DNA from: Batillaria attramentaria
Taxonomy: Eukaryota > Mollusca > Gastropoda > Batillariidae
Reading direction: 5' to 3'
DNA: 64,000 bases
Assembly (NCBI GenBank): GCA_018292915.2
Contig: JACVVK020000001.1
Coordinates: 2,258,001-2,322,000 of the forward strand
Both the position numbers and the translations under genes were made by a program. The notes beneath the pieces were generated by a model. It was given only the letters and a program-made list of their open reading frames with translations. It made no database searches and was not told where the DNA came from. Of the stretch, positions 35,015 to 59,199 are shown in pieces (position 1 is the first letter of the stretch; every line of letters starts with the position of its first letter).

Positions 35015-35016
<2 letters not shown>

Positions 35017-35397
35017 CTAACTTCATTAGACTGCACAGAAGCGGACAACCACTATCACTCTCTCTATCGAACGACAGGGACCAGGGACGGCTTTGAACAG
35101 CATCCCTCCCTCATTCGCAGATTTGCCGCGGAAAGCAGATCGAAAAAGGCGCTAAGCCGCTGCTGTTAATTGTAAAGTCGAGTGTGCAGAAAAGATTACG
35201 GGCGGTTTTCCACTGACAAGCAACGGGCTTGATGCACGGAACGGATCTTGTCCATAGGACGGAAACCATTTCATTCCCAGACGGAGGTGTTGTCACAGGA
35301 AGCAGGAAAGGCACCGGGGCAGTGTGACACGTTGCCTTCAGCAAATGGAAATAAAGGGTGTCTCGGATATTGGTGACGGCACAATCGATCCCATGCA

Positions 35398-35398
<1 letters not shown>

Positions 35399-35471
<73 letters not shown>
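35399..35471. repeat. (GT)n microsatellite
   Basis: About 36 uninterrupted GT units. Confidence 0.97.
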
Positions 35472-35472
<1 letters not shown>

Positions 35473-35682
35473 GACACGTAACTTGATGGAAAATGTAAAA
35501 TGAAAACAGACGTACGGTGTCCGCCTTCGTGTACACACACCTGCAGAAATATCAAGTGTGCCCGTTAAAGATTATGTTTCAACCTGGAGGGGCTGTGAAA
35601 TGGAAAACAAGTGCACGTGCTCACCAAGCGTGTATCGGGAAAATATTGCTGGTGCTGTCCCCTGGGGAGAAGCCTCCCCCCC

Positions 35683-35683
<1 letters not shown>

Positions 35684-35735
<52 letters not shown>
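35684..35735. repeat. (CA)n microsatellite
   Basis: About 24 CA units ending in CGCGCG. Confidence 0.95.
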
Positions 35736-35893
35736 GCGCCTGCCTTAGCGATAGTAGCACACTAATAACCGGTACAAGTGATACTACATTGGTAATGATG
35801 TTTCCCTAAATGATTTCTAAGAATCTTCATGTTAATTGGTTTCATGTTGTAGGACAAGCAAAAATTATATTAAAATGAATTGAACTGAAGTAG

Positions 35894-36136
35894 TCACGGG
35901 AGACCTATGCCAAGCTGAGTCGTTCCGCCTTCACAAATCCACCAGGCCATCGGGGCTACAGGATGCCCTACCCACGTTTTCTGAACGACGGCAACTGTGA
36001 CATGACCAACCTCTTGATCAAGTTCACAGCGATGCACTTGAAAGCGGTCGTCTACACGTGGTTTAAGGCTATACTAGCCGTATCAAGACTGTGGGCAGGG
36101 CAATACGCCTGTAACTGGAAGGAAAATTGTTATTGA
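35894..36136 (+). other. 80-codon open frame of unknown function (weak Kir-like motif)
   Basis: An open frame runs from just after a TAG at 35891-35893 to TGA at 36134-36136, with an internal Met at 35963. It reads ...YPRFLNDGNCDMTN... The R-F-x-x-x-x-G-x-C-x-x pattern is reminiscent of the N-terminal segment of inward-rectifier potassium channels, but the expected first helix does not follow. It could be a channel fragment or chance. No splice context supports it. Confidence 0.15.
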
Positions 36137-37199
36137 TTCCCTGGATTCGGTCGTAATGGACTGGGAAGCACTGGCCCTTTCTGGAGAGGCTTGGCACCGC
36201 AAGGTACCATCGGAGTGACCGGCTCCACCGATACGGTCACAAATGCCCCCCCCCCCATCCCTCCCCCCCACACACACCACACCCCGTTTCCCACAAACAG
36301 GAGAGACACAAGGGAGGAGTGGGGAGGGGGTGGGGGTGGGTGTTACAAAGAAAGTGAGTGATAGAAGGGGAGAGAGGAGATGATCATGGTAATGACAATG
36401 AACTGTGATCCCAAAATGGACTTCCAGACAATTAAACCTCAGCAGAACATGAGCTGTAACAAGTCTGCTTTCCTATTTTTTCCTCTGATGACATAAAGAA
36501 ACAACAGCAAAATATAAAGCCATTAAAATTCAAGTAATCAATCAGTTGTAAGCCGTAGTACATAATCATTTCACCATGACCTCAAAACTTACGAACCAGT
36601 CTCTCATATCTCCCCTGGAACTATAGCAAAAAAATATGGAAAAAGAACTGGGGCATGGCCTGTTCCCCTACATTCAACAGGAGTGAAAGTGCGTTGACCC
36701 TTCTTAAAAAAACAGCTTCATGTGCACATCCATATGCATTAGGTGGCCAAGCTGTCTGTAGGTGTCTGGGCAAAGAGACCAAAAAAAGGACTTCAGGCCT
36801 CTCCTGAAATGTTGAAATGGTCCTTGAGCTGACAGAGGTTCTTAAACCTAATGGGAAAAGACATTTGTGTGCAGGCGCAAGGAGCCACATTGAAATTCAA
36901 GAGTGCTCAGCTTCTAAATGGAAGTGCAAAGAAAATGTCCGCTGGCACAAAGTTCAACAACCACGATCAAAAGTTGCAATGGAATAAAGCTGTTCCAAGG
37001 ACATGTATGATAACTGCTTTACAAGCCAGCACTCCAAATTATCATAAGTGATAATGATTGCAGTGTGAAATGTGGGTGTCATCTGAACAGACTAGGGGTG
37101 GGGTTGGTGGGGGTGGGGGTGGGGGGGGGGGAGAGAGGATGGTCTAGCCATGAAAAAGTTTAGGAAACTTCTAAACAGTGATGCGTCAAAGAGCAGTGT

Positions 37200-37233
<34 letters not shown>

Positions 37234-37483
37234 GGCAAAAGAAAAAAACAGCCATTATTCAGCCTAAGGCAACACTTGTGACAGAAACATATACTTGGTA
37301 ATTGCAAGTTTTCTGTTTTCACCATCTTGATCACTCAGTCAGCTCAGACATGCCTGTTTCAGATGACAATGGGCTTTGCCATAAGAAAGTGAAATGCAAG
37401 TTCATAAACACAGCGTGTTCGCACACACACACACACAGACACACACACACACACAGACACAGACACACACACACACACAGAGG

Positions 37484-37515
<32 letters not shown>

Positions 37516-37531
37516 ATCCACACACAGGCTT

Positions 37532-37575
<44 letters not shown>

Positions 37576-37611
37576 GAAATGCCTGTCAATAACTGGATAG
37601 TGGGTACTCAC
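36137..37611. other. no gene seen; probable INPP5F intron
   Basis: Lies downstream, in the sense of the minus-strand INPP5F, of its last visible exon (donor at 37611). It holds G-rich stretches (about 36318-36345 and 37095-37130) and (CA)n repeats (37201-37230 and 37421-37571). No Sac-domain exon is found here. Confidence 0.6.
37421..37571. repeat. (CA)n compound microsatellite with C-run
   Basis: CA and CAGA units interrupted by a run of about 17 C at 37485-37501. It lies 40 bp from the donor side of INPP5F exon 9. Confidence 0.95.
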
Positions 37612-38002
37612 CCCTGTCCAGTCTTGGTGGTGGACGGTACTTCACGCCTGACTGACTCCAGAACACTGGTATTGAGCCCCGCACTTGGACAAACGAAACC
37701 ACATGTGGTGCAAACTCGATTATCTGAAAATATATGAAACAGCAAAATGTATTCATTGCCTGCAGGCCAGAGGAGTCAAACAATGACAGTAACATGTTGC
37801 CCATGTTTTTTGCTTGAAAGAGGCAGCTCCAAAAAACCTGAGTGAAGGGAGGTAACTGTGCAACATGTCTGAAACACAGCCTGGTTCTCTGATCACAAGT
37901 ACTCTGCAATGCGAACACAGTTCATTCTTTTCTGAACAATAAACTGCACCATTTACAGAGAAACCATTTCATGGACACACACACACACACACACACGTGC
38001 GT

Positions 38003-38051
<49 letters not shown>

Positions 38052-41000
38052 TTGTATCACAATCTAGCAGCATGCAGTCAATTATCAAGACGTAAGTACA
38101 TGTACTCATATGTTCAGTCTCAAAAAGAACTCCGCCGAAAGCTCAAAAACATCAATGAACTGACCAAACTAAAATCGATGACACATGACTGTGGGATGAC
38201 AACTGAAGACTTACCTGCTCTGTTTCAACATAATTTGCAACTGCACCGGTTTCATCAATGCCACGTTTTCGAGATCTTGTACCTGGAAAAAGTAACGTTG
38301 AATTCAACTACTAATCTCGTCGGCATGAAGACTAAAACTATCAAATGCAACATGTCAAAGTTATAATGTGAAAGTGAAAGTGACACTTAACTGACTCTGA
38401 AATCTCTACAGTACGGGTGGCATCCTTTTATGCAAAGACTACAGTAGATAAACTCCCTTGAAGCTAAGAAGCTGTTGAAAATGTGTTTATCTCCCTTGAT
38501 GCAGCCACAGGTCTAGAAATCACACATCCTGTTTCAATCATTTTATTTTCTTTTGCTGACATTCCCAACAGTTATGTTTAGTCATAAATTTTGATTTTTT
38601 TTTTTCAGGTAGGCCATGAAATAAGCAGTACAAATATGTGGAAACATGTATACTGTTTTCATTTTAACACTGACTATGTACTTTTCACAACTTTCAAAGC
38701 AATGATAAAACAAACATAATAATCATTAATACATTAATGATTACTACATGGCATGCATGCTGGAAAAAAGAATTTTTTTTTTAATTTTTATTTATTTAAA
38801 AAAAATTCCTTGGAAGACACACACACAGACAGCTGAACTTTAATTTGTCCTATGAATTTCCAAACAGTAATTTAGTAAAAAAAAAAAAAAAAAATTCTCT
38901 TACCAGCACGGTGGCGACTTCGTCTTGAGACAAGACAGATGTCATACGAAAGAGGCTCAAGACGGAAGGTGTTGTTGAAGTCAGGGCTGGCACCTGGGCT
39001 GGAACGACGATCCTCCTCAAAATCCATGCAGCACGTCTCCATCTGAACGAATCCCTGAATGATGGGCAAGATCCAGTGGCTTGCCAACTCTCTCTGATGC
39101 TGAAGGGAAAATAATCGAAAAAACAAAAAAAAAACATAAACTGTCAGATCGCTGTAGATCTGAAGGCAGCTGTTGTTAAGAGGAGTTTGACAACCAGTGT
39201 ATGATGTGCTGTTGATTTTGTTGTTATTCCGTGCACAAGTGTACATGATTTTTAAAATGTTACATGCAGCAGAAAAGGTGGGAAAAAGGGTGGCTGGCTG
39301 GGTGTTTTGAGAATAACCATAAGGTTGATTTCAGAGACAAGAGCACTACAAAAATCCAGTACAAAGTTAGGTCCTCTCTGTATCTGAACCATCAACCATC
39401 TGATCTAAAGTCCAACACTCAACTGCTGACCCACCCAACTCCTGACAAAGAAGGCAAACGTGAAAATTATACTGGTTCACTGAATTGGCTCTTGAGGTTA
39501 AGGAAAATGGTTTGAAAAACCATGACAATAAATAAATGCTTTGATTTCAATGTCTCATGTAAGCCTGCAGCATAAGTTGGTGTGTGCAGTAAAACTACAT
39601 CCAAAGGGACAGAAAAGTCAAGAGAGATCTGAAACATGACAGGAAGGTCGAGACAGATATCATCAAAAGGAACAGGATTGATGAGACAGATATCCTAATA
39701 TACTTTGTGACAGGAAAGCAACACTGAATCAATTTTTGCGCTATGTAAAAGCCCTTGAAAAGGGGATGCGCAAACAAAGAAAGAAGCATAATTGTCTATG
39801 CTTGCCTCTGTCTCCATCAGTTCCAAAAGCATGTGTCTATTCCAGAAGAAACGCTCATCTGCACGTGCCCACAAAGGTTTACTGCGGTCATACTCGGGCT
39901 GGTTCTGGCGCTGAACACTAGTGGTTAGATCATATGTGTCACTGTAGTAAAAGAAATCCGAGTCGTTGTACATCTTTAGCAGCTCCTGAAACAAGGCAAG
40001 GCGGTGATACATGTACATGTATTTCCAAGATTACAGGTACAGGCACTCCATTATTCCACTTACAATACTAAAGGGAAAATGAAACACACATGATGTGATT
40101 TACATATTTATCTAAACGTACAGTATTTCAAAACTCCTTGTACTTTCACAAAACAGCTGTAAGAAAACATCTATAAAACTTTTGTCCATAAGAAACAAAG
40201 AGAGAGAGAGAGAGAGAGCGCAGTACCTCATAGATTCTTCTCTCAAACTTTTCCTTGTCCTTGGTTTCTCTCTGTGAAAGGAAAAGAAATTTATTCATAC
40301 ATGTATATAAATCGTAAATACCAATCATCACTGATCAGCATAGACTGATGACACAGCCTTGTGCAAATGGCAACCAAAACTTTACAATACATACTGCTGT
40401 TTTAATACTGAAGATACTACATGGAAAACATCAGTACTCATTCCAGGGGAAAAAAACAAACAAACAAACAAACTAAAACCAAAAACAAAAAAACAAGAAC
40501 ACAAAAAAACTCACACAGGTGGCTGGCATGGAAATGTGTGCACATTGTGGCAGTTACGCTAGTGCATTTGTGTGCAACTGTGTGAACCCACTGTTCTGAC
40601 ACACAGACTTGAAACTCATTCAAAGTAGGCTCTTGTAATAAAGCAGCATACCTGGTAAATGCATCTCTTTGCACTGCTCCCACCGCTCAAATGTATACTG
40701 ATTATATGAGTAACACAGACTACTCACATTTCCAAACACTAACCTTTTTGGACTTGACATTTTCTGCTGCAGTCTTGATGGTGTTCCACGTTTTCTGGAG
40801 CGAGATCTGCTGATTTTCATATGTACCCAGGCGTTCTGGTTTCTTCATCCCAAAATGATGTTTGTTACATAGCTGATGTAAGAAAAACACAAAAGTTTTA
40901 ATGCCAGGAAAGAAAAAATCTAACAAGAGATTTTCACATCCATATGTTGCTCACTTGGAAGATCTAATTTTGTGATTTCATCACTGAACCACTCACTCAC

Positions 41001-41209
41001 ACACACAAATAAACTGTACAAAAGAAAGAAGAAAATAAAGTACCTCTAGATCTAAGTCCTGCACTGGGTCCGTGGTATTTAAAGGTAGGACTGCGATTTT
41101 CTTAATTTTGTAGAACTGGTGACCTGCGATCTTGCCAACCAGTTCACGATGACGTATGAACAGCAGCCGCCAATCTGAATCTGCTCACACACACACACAC
41201 ACATGCGCG

Positions 41210-41263
<54 letters not shown>

Positions 41264-43332
41264 TGTAACTTGAAATGTTAATAAATGAAAAGTGGCAATA
41301 TGCTAACATCAATGATGTTAAGATTCAACTGACAAATTATTTTCACTAATGTATTTAAAAAAGGATACTAGTCAGTAACACTAGCCACTCTTGTCTTCTT
41401 TGCAAAGTACTTCATTCTAGAATGATCTGCAAATTATTTATGTACACTTAGAAGTAACTTCCTGCCAGTTCGCACAACAAACTAAAAGAAAAACAAAGCT
41501 AACAATAAGCTAAGACCTAATGGGTAATGCTAAAAAAAAAATCAAAAAAAATCAGGATATTGATCCATCAATGGCTGGTGATATGAACATAATTTCCTGC
41601 CAGATGAGAATCTGTTCTGTCAAGGAGACAAACTGATGCTATCGGCAAGAGCTGACCTGTGTCATATTACATATGTGAACTGCCATGTAGAGTTTCAGGA
41701 TCTATTGCTCTTAGTCCACAAAAATCACATTAGTTTTTGCTGCACTAATTCTAACAGTGATTATTATCAGAGGCAAGTCAAGGCAAACAGTATATGTGTA
41801 AGCATATGTGTACTTCAATTTACAGTTTCTAGAAGCTCACTGAAACATTTTAGTTTAATGTCAAATAAGTAATGTGTATGTTTATCTTTAATAAGAAATG
41901 CCAATAGCTACTTTCAACTCAGATTATAATATTTACAAAACAACATGTATATAAGAGGTTAAAATGTCATACATGAACGATGTGCCATGTGCTCTGTGTT
42001 TTGTTATTCAATTAAACAGGATTTTTAATATTTACTAAGCCAACTTATGTTTTGATGATGATGATGATGATGGTGTCTTGTAACGCGCTGAAAAACTCCA
42101 TGCCCAGCATGCTCGTAGCGTGGGGGGGGGGGGGGGGGGATGATAAGTTTTAACAAAAAACAGGAGAAGGGGGTGGAGTCTGCAGGGGGGTGGGGGGGGG
42201 GGGGTGTGGAGTCCGCATCAGAACTTTGAGAAGAGATAGGTCTTCAGGTGGCTCCTGAAGGATTCGGTGGAGGTGCTGGATTTCAGGGAAGGTGGCAGCG
42301 CGTTCCACAGAGCAGGAGCAGAGCACTTGAAGGAGCGAGCTCCAAAGCGCTTCTTGGGGTGTTATCGTGAAACCCAGGAATGGACAGGCGGGACTGAGAT
42401 GAGGAACGAAGAGTACGGGATGGAGTATATGAAGGGATGAGCTCAGAGAACAGCTTCACTTCTACCTGCGCCTGTATGCTTGAAATACCGGTACTCTGTG
42501 TTGATGATTGGTGGAGCTCTTCTTGTGATACAATGTTGTTTACACTTTGCACAAACAGCCAAATATATTCAAATTCTACCACTGTTGGTACAACACTCTC
42601 CACTCAGTGTGTTTGCCGCGTCACTGAGTACACTTCTGTTGGCTCAGTGCCAGCATTTGAGATGCTGTCACTGTGTGGGTGTCTAGGTGGTGTGGTGATA
42701 TAGACACCAGGAACACAGCTCAAACCATCTGTGAGCATAAAAACCATAAATATTGCGCCTTTAAATGGACCACCTTTACTGAGGTATTTCCCCTTAGCAG
42801 CAAAAACATCTTGGGCTAGCTGCTTTCACTGACAGCCAAGAAACTGGGGAAGGGTTCAGTCAGGGTAATAACTTGTAATAACCTGCGCTCTCTGGATGGA
42901 AACCAATCAGGTTCTCATGGCAACGTGGCCAATCTGATAAGACAGCAGCCTAACGCTCATGTCCACTAACAGTTGGAGCTGTGACATATGACACATGTCA
43001 AGCTGGGAAATGGATGGTGTGTGAACGTGCGTGTACCACCAGGTACTGCAGGGAGCGCGTATAATGAAGTGATCACCATTATCCGTGTTACATGTAACAG
43101 GTTGCAATTAATTACTGTACACGCACAGTTCTAATCATCATGATCTAAGTCAATGATCCTATAGTACATGTAATACCCAGCTTGTCCAAAGCACATTGCA
43201 TAGCAGAATTGAGCAATGGCTGCATGGTGGTCAAGCACATTAATTTTGGACTCTCTCTCTGACCATCTCCTAGTGGTGGTTGCTGCTACATGTACAATTA
43301 TCTGTGTTCATGAATTTGAAGAAAGGAGTCAT

Positions 43333-43408
<76 letters not shown>

Positions 43409-44271
43409 GGGTTTAATTGCTATGGTTCAGGTTGGAGGGTTGGAGAGTTGGAAAGGGTGGGGGTGATGGGGTGGGGTGGGGGTGGGGTAGGGTGGGAAGG
43501 GAAGGGGGCTGAGGGGGACGGGGTTGGAGGTAGAATGGGGTAAGAACATCAAACTGTACTTTCTTATTATTATATTGGAATGCCTTACCATCCTCACCCC
43601 CCCCTCCCCCCCAAAAAAATAAATAAATAAAAAAATAAAAATAAAAAGTCTCAGCTAAATTACAACTTTGTTATAAGGCTTCAACTGATCAAGCACATAA
43701 AATGCAGATGTCACACACTAAATGGTAGCATAAATGGTCATCATGAACACACGTTACTCCATGGACATAAACCAACCTGTGCACATTGTATACATTTGTA
43801 TCATGTGCCCCATGTACATAAAATAAATGGCTTATACTGATAATTCTATGTACTACTCTGTATACAGTACAGCCATACAAACCTGGATGTAACTTGAGCT
43901 TGCCAATGATGCCATACACCACTCCCATGCAGACTGGGTTCCATGCTGAGCACAAGGAGCTGCCTTCAATTACAGACAAAGAAAATGAAAATTAACGCAC
44001 ATTTCTAAAGGTATAAATTTTACTGCTTTAATCCCATGCAGTTGATGAAAGAGGCTGCCAGTGTGTACATACATGTGCATGTGAAGGGGTGGTGGGCGTT
44101 GGAGGGTAGTGACAAAGGGTTCATAGCATAAGACAGGCAGGCAGTTGCATGGAAGTTTTTCTTTCTCCCACTCTTGGATTACACCTAAAGTGAATGGGAA
44201 AAAAAAAACCCAGAAAACAGCACTTTTAATAAGTTTTTCTTTCCACCAGTTATTCAAAGCAAACAGGAAAT

Positions 44272-44337
<66 letters not shown>

Positions 44338-44394
44338 AAAACAACACTTTTAATAAGTTTTTCTTTCCACCATTCATTCAAAGCAAACAGGAAA

Positions 44395-44463
<69 letters not shown>

Positions 44464-44520
44464 AAAACAACACTTTTAATAAGTTTTTCTTTCCACCATT
44501 CATTCAAAGCAAACAGGAAA

Positions 44521-44588
<68 letters not shown>

Positions 44589-45144
44589 TATGAATATATG
44601 AATACAGAACACTCAGAGAAGGAGCTACTAGAAAACCGATACTTGAGAAACTGTTTCTTTGAAGGGTCGGTGTGCTGGAGTACTTGGGTGCCCCAGCTGC
44701 TATTTTCAGAGAGACGATAGCCCACCCTGATTGATTTTTCCCTAGCAAAGCGCTGTGGTTGTGCTGTCTTGTAGTCCTGAGAGTAAACAGACCTGTACCG
44801 TTCCCAGTATAGCGGTCTGTCCTGAGCGGCCCAACAACCCCGAGATGGGGCAAGGGAAGCTTTTCCAGACAACAGCTTCACACAGATTATCCTTTTATCC
44901 CCCCCTCCCCCCTCCCCCATCACACACTTCCAAAACACTTTTTCCTTCTTGCCAGTCCCTTATCTGCTCTCTCTCTCTCTCTCTACTGATCTACTGAGCC
45001 AATTCTGCACCCACTTTGATCACCATATTCACAGCATGCAAATTAACTACAGTCAGCCATTGCATTAGGAGAAAAAACAAAAACAAAAAACAAACAACAA
45101 ACAAGCAACAACAACAACTGGTGGGTGAGAGTTTAGATGAGGGG

Positions 45145-45228
<84 letters not shown>

Positions 45229-46498
45229 CTTAAATTAGTATTGATATTCAGCCAGTCTGTACTAATTTTTTTTCACCAATTTATATGTGTCCGAACAATA
45301 CATATGAGACTGAAATTCATTTTAACTTCAAAAGCAAAAACTTAACAAAACTTCATGATGATTGCGTGTGTGTGAGAGAGGTTTTGCACAGTGTGGGTTA
45401 AGCTGACACAGAAACAGTGTCTTGTTGACACAGATGCTGCAGCAGGAAAATTTCACCAGGTGTTCATCAGCAAGGCTTGTTCTATCACTTTCCTGGTTCA
45501 TGTGGAGAAATATTTAGTGTGACAGGGGCAGAATGTTCAGTAAGGAACAGCCTTGAGCAGCTTCCCTTGAACAAACAAGGCAAGATGCTCTGAGCATGAA
45601 ACAAGGAAAATCGTAGAAGTTATCAGCTGTTGCATCAAGGTGAATCATGCAGGAACCACTCAAAAACACATGCATTCAAATATATACCCAGTGTTTAAAT
45701 CAAACACAGGGATTTATTTTTCCTTATTAATTTTCATTCAAATCATTACACTTTAAATATATTGTTTTTGTTTTTTTAATCTTATTTTATCTATTTAGTG
45801 GGAAGGCAGCCCTAAAAATATACCTCCAGATACCCTAATACTGTCTACCAATCCCCTATTTAGCAGAAGCAAGGCCTACGGAGTTATCCTATTACATATT
45901 CACTTGTATCAGTGTCCGCTTTATTATGACTCATGTATGACTGACCAAACAATTTACCATGTGTTAAAATTAAGAGTCTTACGAAAAACTAACTCCTCTT
46001 TCATGCAGACATTTGGCTTGTGAAAAAGACAGAAGTGCACAATTAATAGCAGTTTATAACAAAAGCAAACGACTTCCACTAGAATACACATGCACTTTGT
46101 TCCATCATTATGCCAACCCCCTTTACCACAATCATGAAAACAATAAACTGAATGAAACTGAGTAAACATAAACAAACAAATCCAACGGATGGGTTTATCA
46201 ATCAGTAAACAGTCAAAATCGCACTCGCTATACATGAAACATAGTGGTATGCTCATATGCATTTATCAACAGCAGCTAAGGTGCGAGATGATCCGCACAC
46301 TAATACATGCATCACCAGTGCACAGCTGGTTGTCAACATCAGCTGCAGCAGACGACCCATTGAACCAAACAGTAAGGTGACGAGATGAAACTTATTCATA
46401 CCTTCTTTGGGCTGGAGATTTCCATTTGATCGATCACACCAAAGGCTAAACTCTCCATCCTGGACTATATAATGAGATTCTGTGATAAACAGTTCCAT
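37612..46498 (-). CDS. INPP5F: INPP5F (Sac2) phosphoinositide 4-phosphatase, 5' nine exons only
   Basis: Sac2 removes the 4-phosphate of phosphatidylinositol phosphates on early endosomes. Coding exons in transcript order: 46498-46402, 43963-43883, 41174-41044, 40872-40744, 40271-40227, 39985-39806, 39099-38904, 38282-38215, 37723-37612. All phases join and give 346 codons plus one base. Start [16 protein letters not shown] is the Sac2 N-terminus. Later landmarks are [71 protein letters not shown] and [14 protein letters not shown], all typical of the SAC fold before the active site. The catalytic C-x5-R loop, hSac2 domain and tail are absent; they should lie left of 37612 but I cannot find them. 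Exon 6 uses a GC donor. The Kozak context (GCCGCAATGG) is strong. Confidence 0.93.
37975..38048. repeat. (CA)n microsatellite in INPP5F intron
   Basis: CA units with a GTGCGTG interruption near 37997-38003. It lies between INPP5F exons 8 and 9. Confidence 0.95.
41187..41259. repeat. (CA)n with (GC)n core in INPP5F intron 2
   Basis: CA units, then ATGCGCGCGCGCGC, then CA again. It begins 12 bp from the acceptor side of INPP5F exon 3, so the sense strand runs (TG)n, GAGCAGATTCAG, exon. Confidence 0.93.
42050..42460 (-). mobile_element. 3' end of a non-LTR retrotransposon (LINE), truncated
   Basis: Minus-strand reading gives the end of a reverse-transcriptase polyprotein: [20 protein letters not shown], a small frame break near 42365, then [14 protein letters not shown] and [14 protein letters not shown] with a stop at 42218-42220. 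This W-N-x-L-P...F-(K/R)-x-x-L-K-T-x-L-F ending is the standard tail of CR1/L2/RTE-type ORF2. The 3'UTR contains two G/C-rich tracts and ends with AGCGCGTTACAAGACACC and (ATC)n at about 42050-42075, a LINE-like microsatellite tail. It lies in INPP5F intron 2. Confidence 0.75.
43334..43407. repeat. (GT)n microsatellite in INPP5F intron 2
   Basis: About 36 GT units, followed by G-rich low-complexity DNA to 43540. Confidence 0.97.
44212..44584. repeat. three-copy tandem repeat, about 124 bp, each unit half unique and half (CA)n
   Basis: Units start at 44212, 44334 and 44460. Each begins GAGAAAACAACACTTTTAAT (slightly changed in unit 1), continues through about 65 bp of unique DNA to AAGCAAACAGGAAAAGCA, and ends in about 29 CA repeats. 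It lies in INPP5F intron 1. Units 2 and 3 are nearly identical, so the duplication of the last pair is recent or has been homogenised. Confidence 0.95.
45147..45227. repeat. (CT)n-(CA)n microsatellite
   Basis: About 12 CT units pass directly into about 28 CA units. It lies in INPP5F intron 1. Confidence 0.95.
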
Positions 46499-46729
46499 TG
46501 CGGCGAATTTTGGACAGCATCAAAACATTGTGGCAGTAGCAAAACACCCGCAAGCATAAAACCGGAAGTGGCGGAGCAAGTTACTAACTCTACACACTGG
46601 AGAGTGTCATGACGCTCTCCGGGGGAGCGATCGGCTAGTCTGTGTATTTCAATTTGTTCTACCGAGTTCAAATCACAACCATCCGTAGTATTTCTTCGTT
46701 GTCGTTTATTTTATGCTATTCCTTTCAAG
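46499..46729. promoter_or_regulatory. head-to-head promoter interval between INPP5F and POLR2B
   Basis: Only 231 bp separate the two start codons (INPP5F ATG at 46498, minus; POLR2B ATG at 46730, plus), so both 5'UTRs and core promoters must lie here or overlap the genes. It holds a consensus ETS/GABP-type site (ACCGGAAGTG, 46561-46570) and an almost perfect 22-bp palindrome centred on GTCATGAC (about 46599-46620). No good TATA box is seen. Housekeeping bidirectional promoters commonly use ETS sites (established). Confidence 0.8.
46561..46570 (+). promoter_or_regulatory. ETS/GABP consensus site
   Basis: ACCGGAAGTG matches the full decamer consensus. It lies 63 bp upstream of the INPP5F ATG and 160 bp upstream of the POLR2B ATG. 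Confidence 0.55.
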
Positions 46730-58586
<11,857 letters not shown>

Positions 58587-59175
58587 TGCGCCATTCTCAC
58601 AGAAAGTGGATCCATACATTCTGCAGACCGTTGACAACACTTTGGTGTGATCAGCAACTGTCTTGACCTATGTGCACTGGCCATGCATGTTGAAAGCCAG
58701 TCAGACTGTTACAATCATTTGTTTCAACTGCTCCTGCTAGTATTTGTGCAGGTTTTGTGAGGCCGTTGAAAGACACTGCAAAAGTTCATCCAGTATTGCA
58801 TTCAGTGAAATAGGGAGGATAAAGGTTTCAGCGACTGCGTTTAAATCAGCTGTTGGATTGGAATTATTATTGTGTTCAGCGTTTGCCAGGTGTCGGTTCC
58901 AGTGGATGTACTATGCAGTGTTCCTGCACAGTTGTACATTACTGGTCAGGCATTTCAGTTAAAGTTATGAATTTCTTCTTTTGAGGTAACCCAAGACAGC
59001 AAGATGTGTATTTGTAAATGAATTTTGTGTATGAGTGTGTGGCTGAAAGAAACTTGAAGTACAGTGCGAAAGGAAATTAAGACAATGGGAGGAAGTGGAA
59101 TGTGAGCAGACAGTGTGTTCGGTAAGTTCAGCACATCATTGTTGCTGTAAGAATAAAGTTGATGCTATGAAAGCT
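58587..59175 (+). other. 3'UTR of POLR2B (predicted)
   Basis: Non-coding sequence from the TGA at 58584-58586 to just past the AATAAA at 59152. A GT-rich downstream element (TGTGTCTGTGTGTGG) follows at about 59185-59200, as expected for 3' end processing. Confidence 0.65.
59152..59157 (+). terminator. poly(A) signal AATAAA of POLR2B
   Basis: Canonical hexamer 566 bp past the stop, followed within 35 bp by a GT-rich element. Confidence 0.7.
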
Positions 59176-59199
59176 TTTGAAAAATGTGTCTGTGTGTGG

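Noticed and set aside
44145..44720. 191-codon plus-strand frame with three [16 protein letters not shown] repeats
   Set aside because: It follows from the three-copy CA-bearing tandem repeat inside INPP5F intron 1; no homology or splice context.
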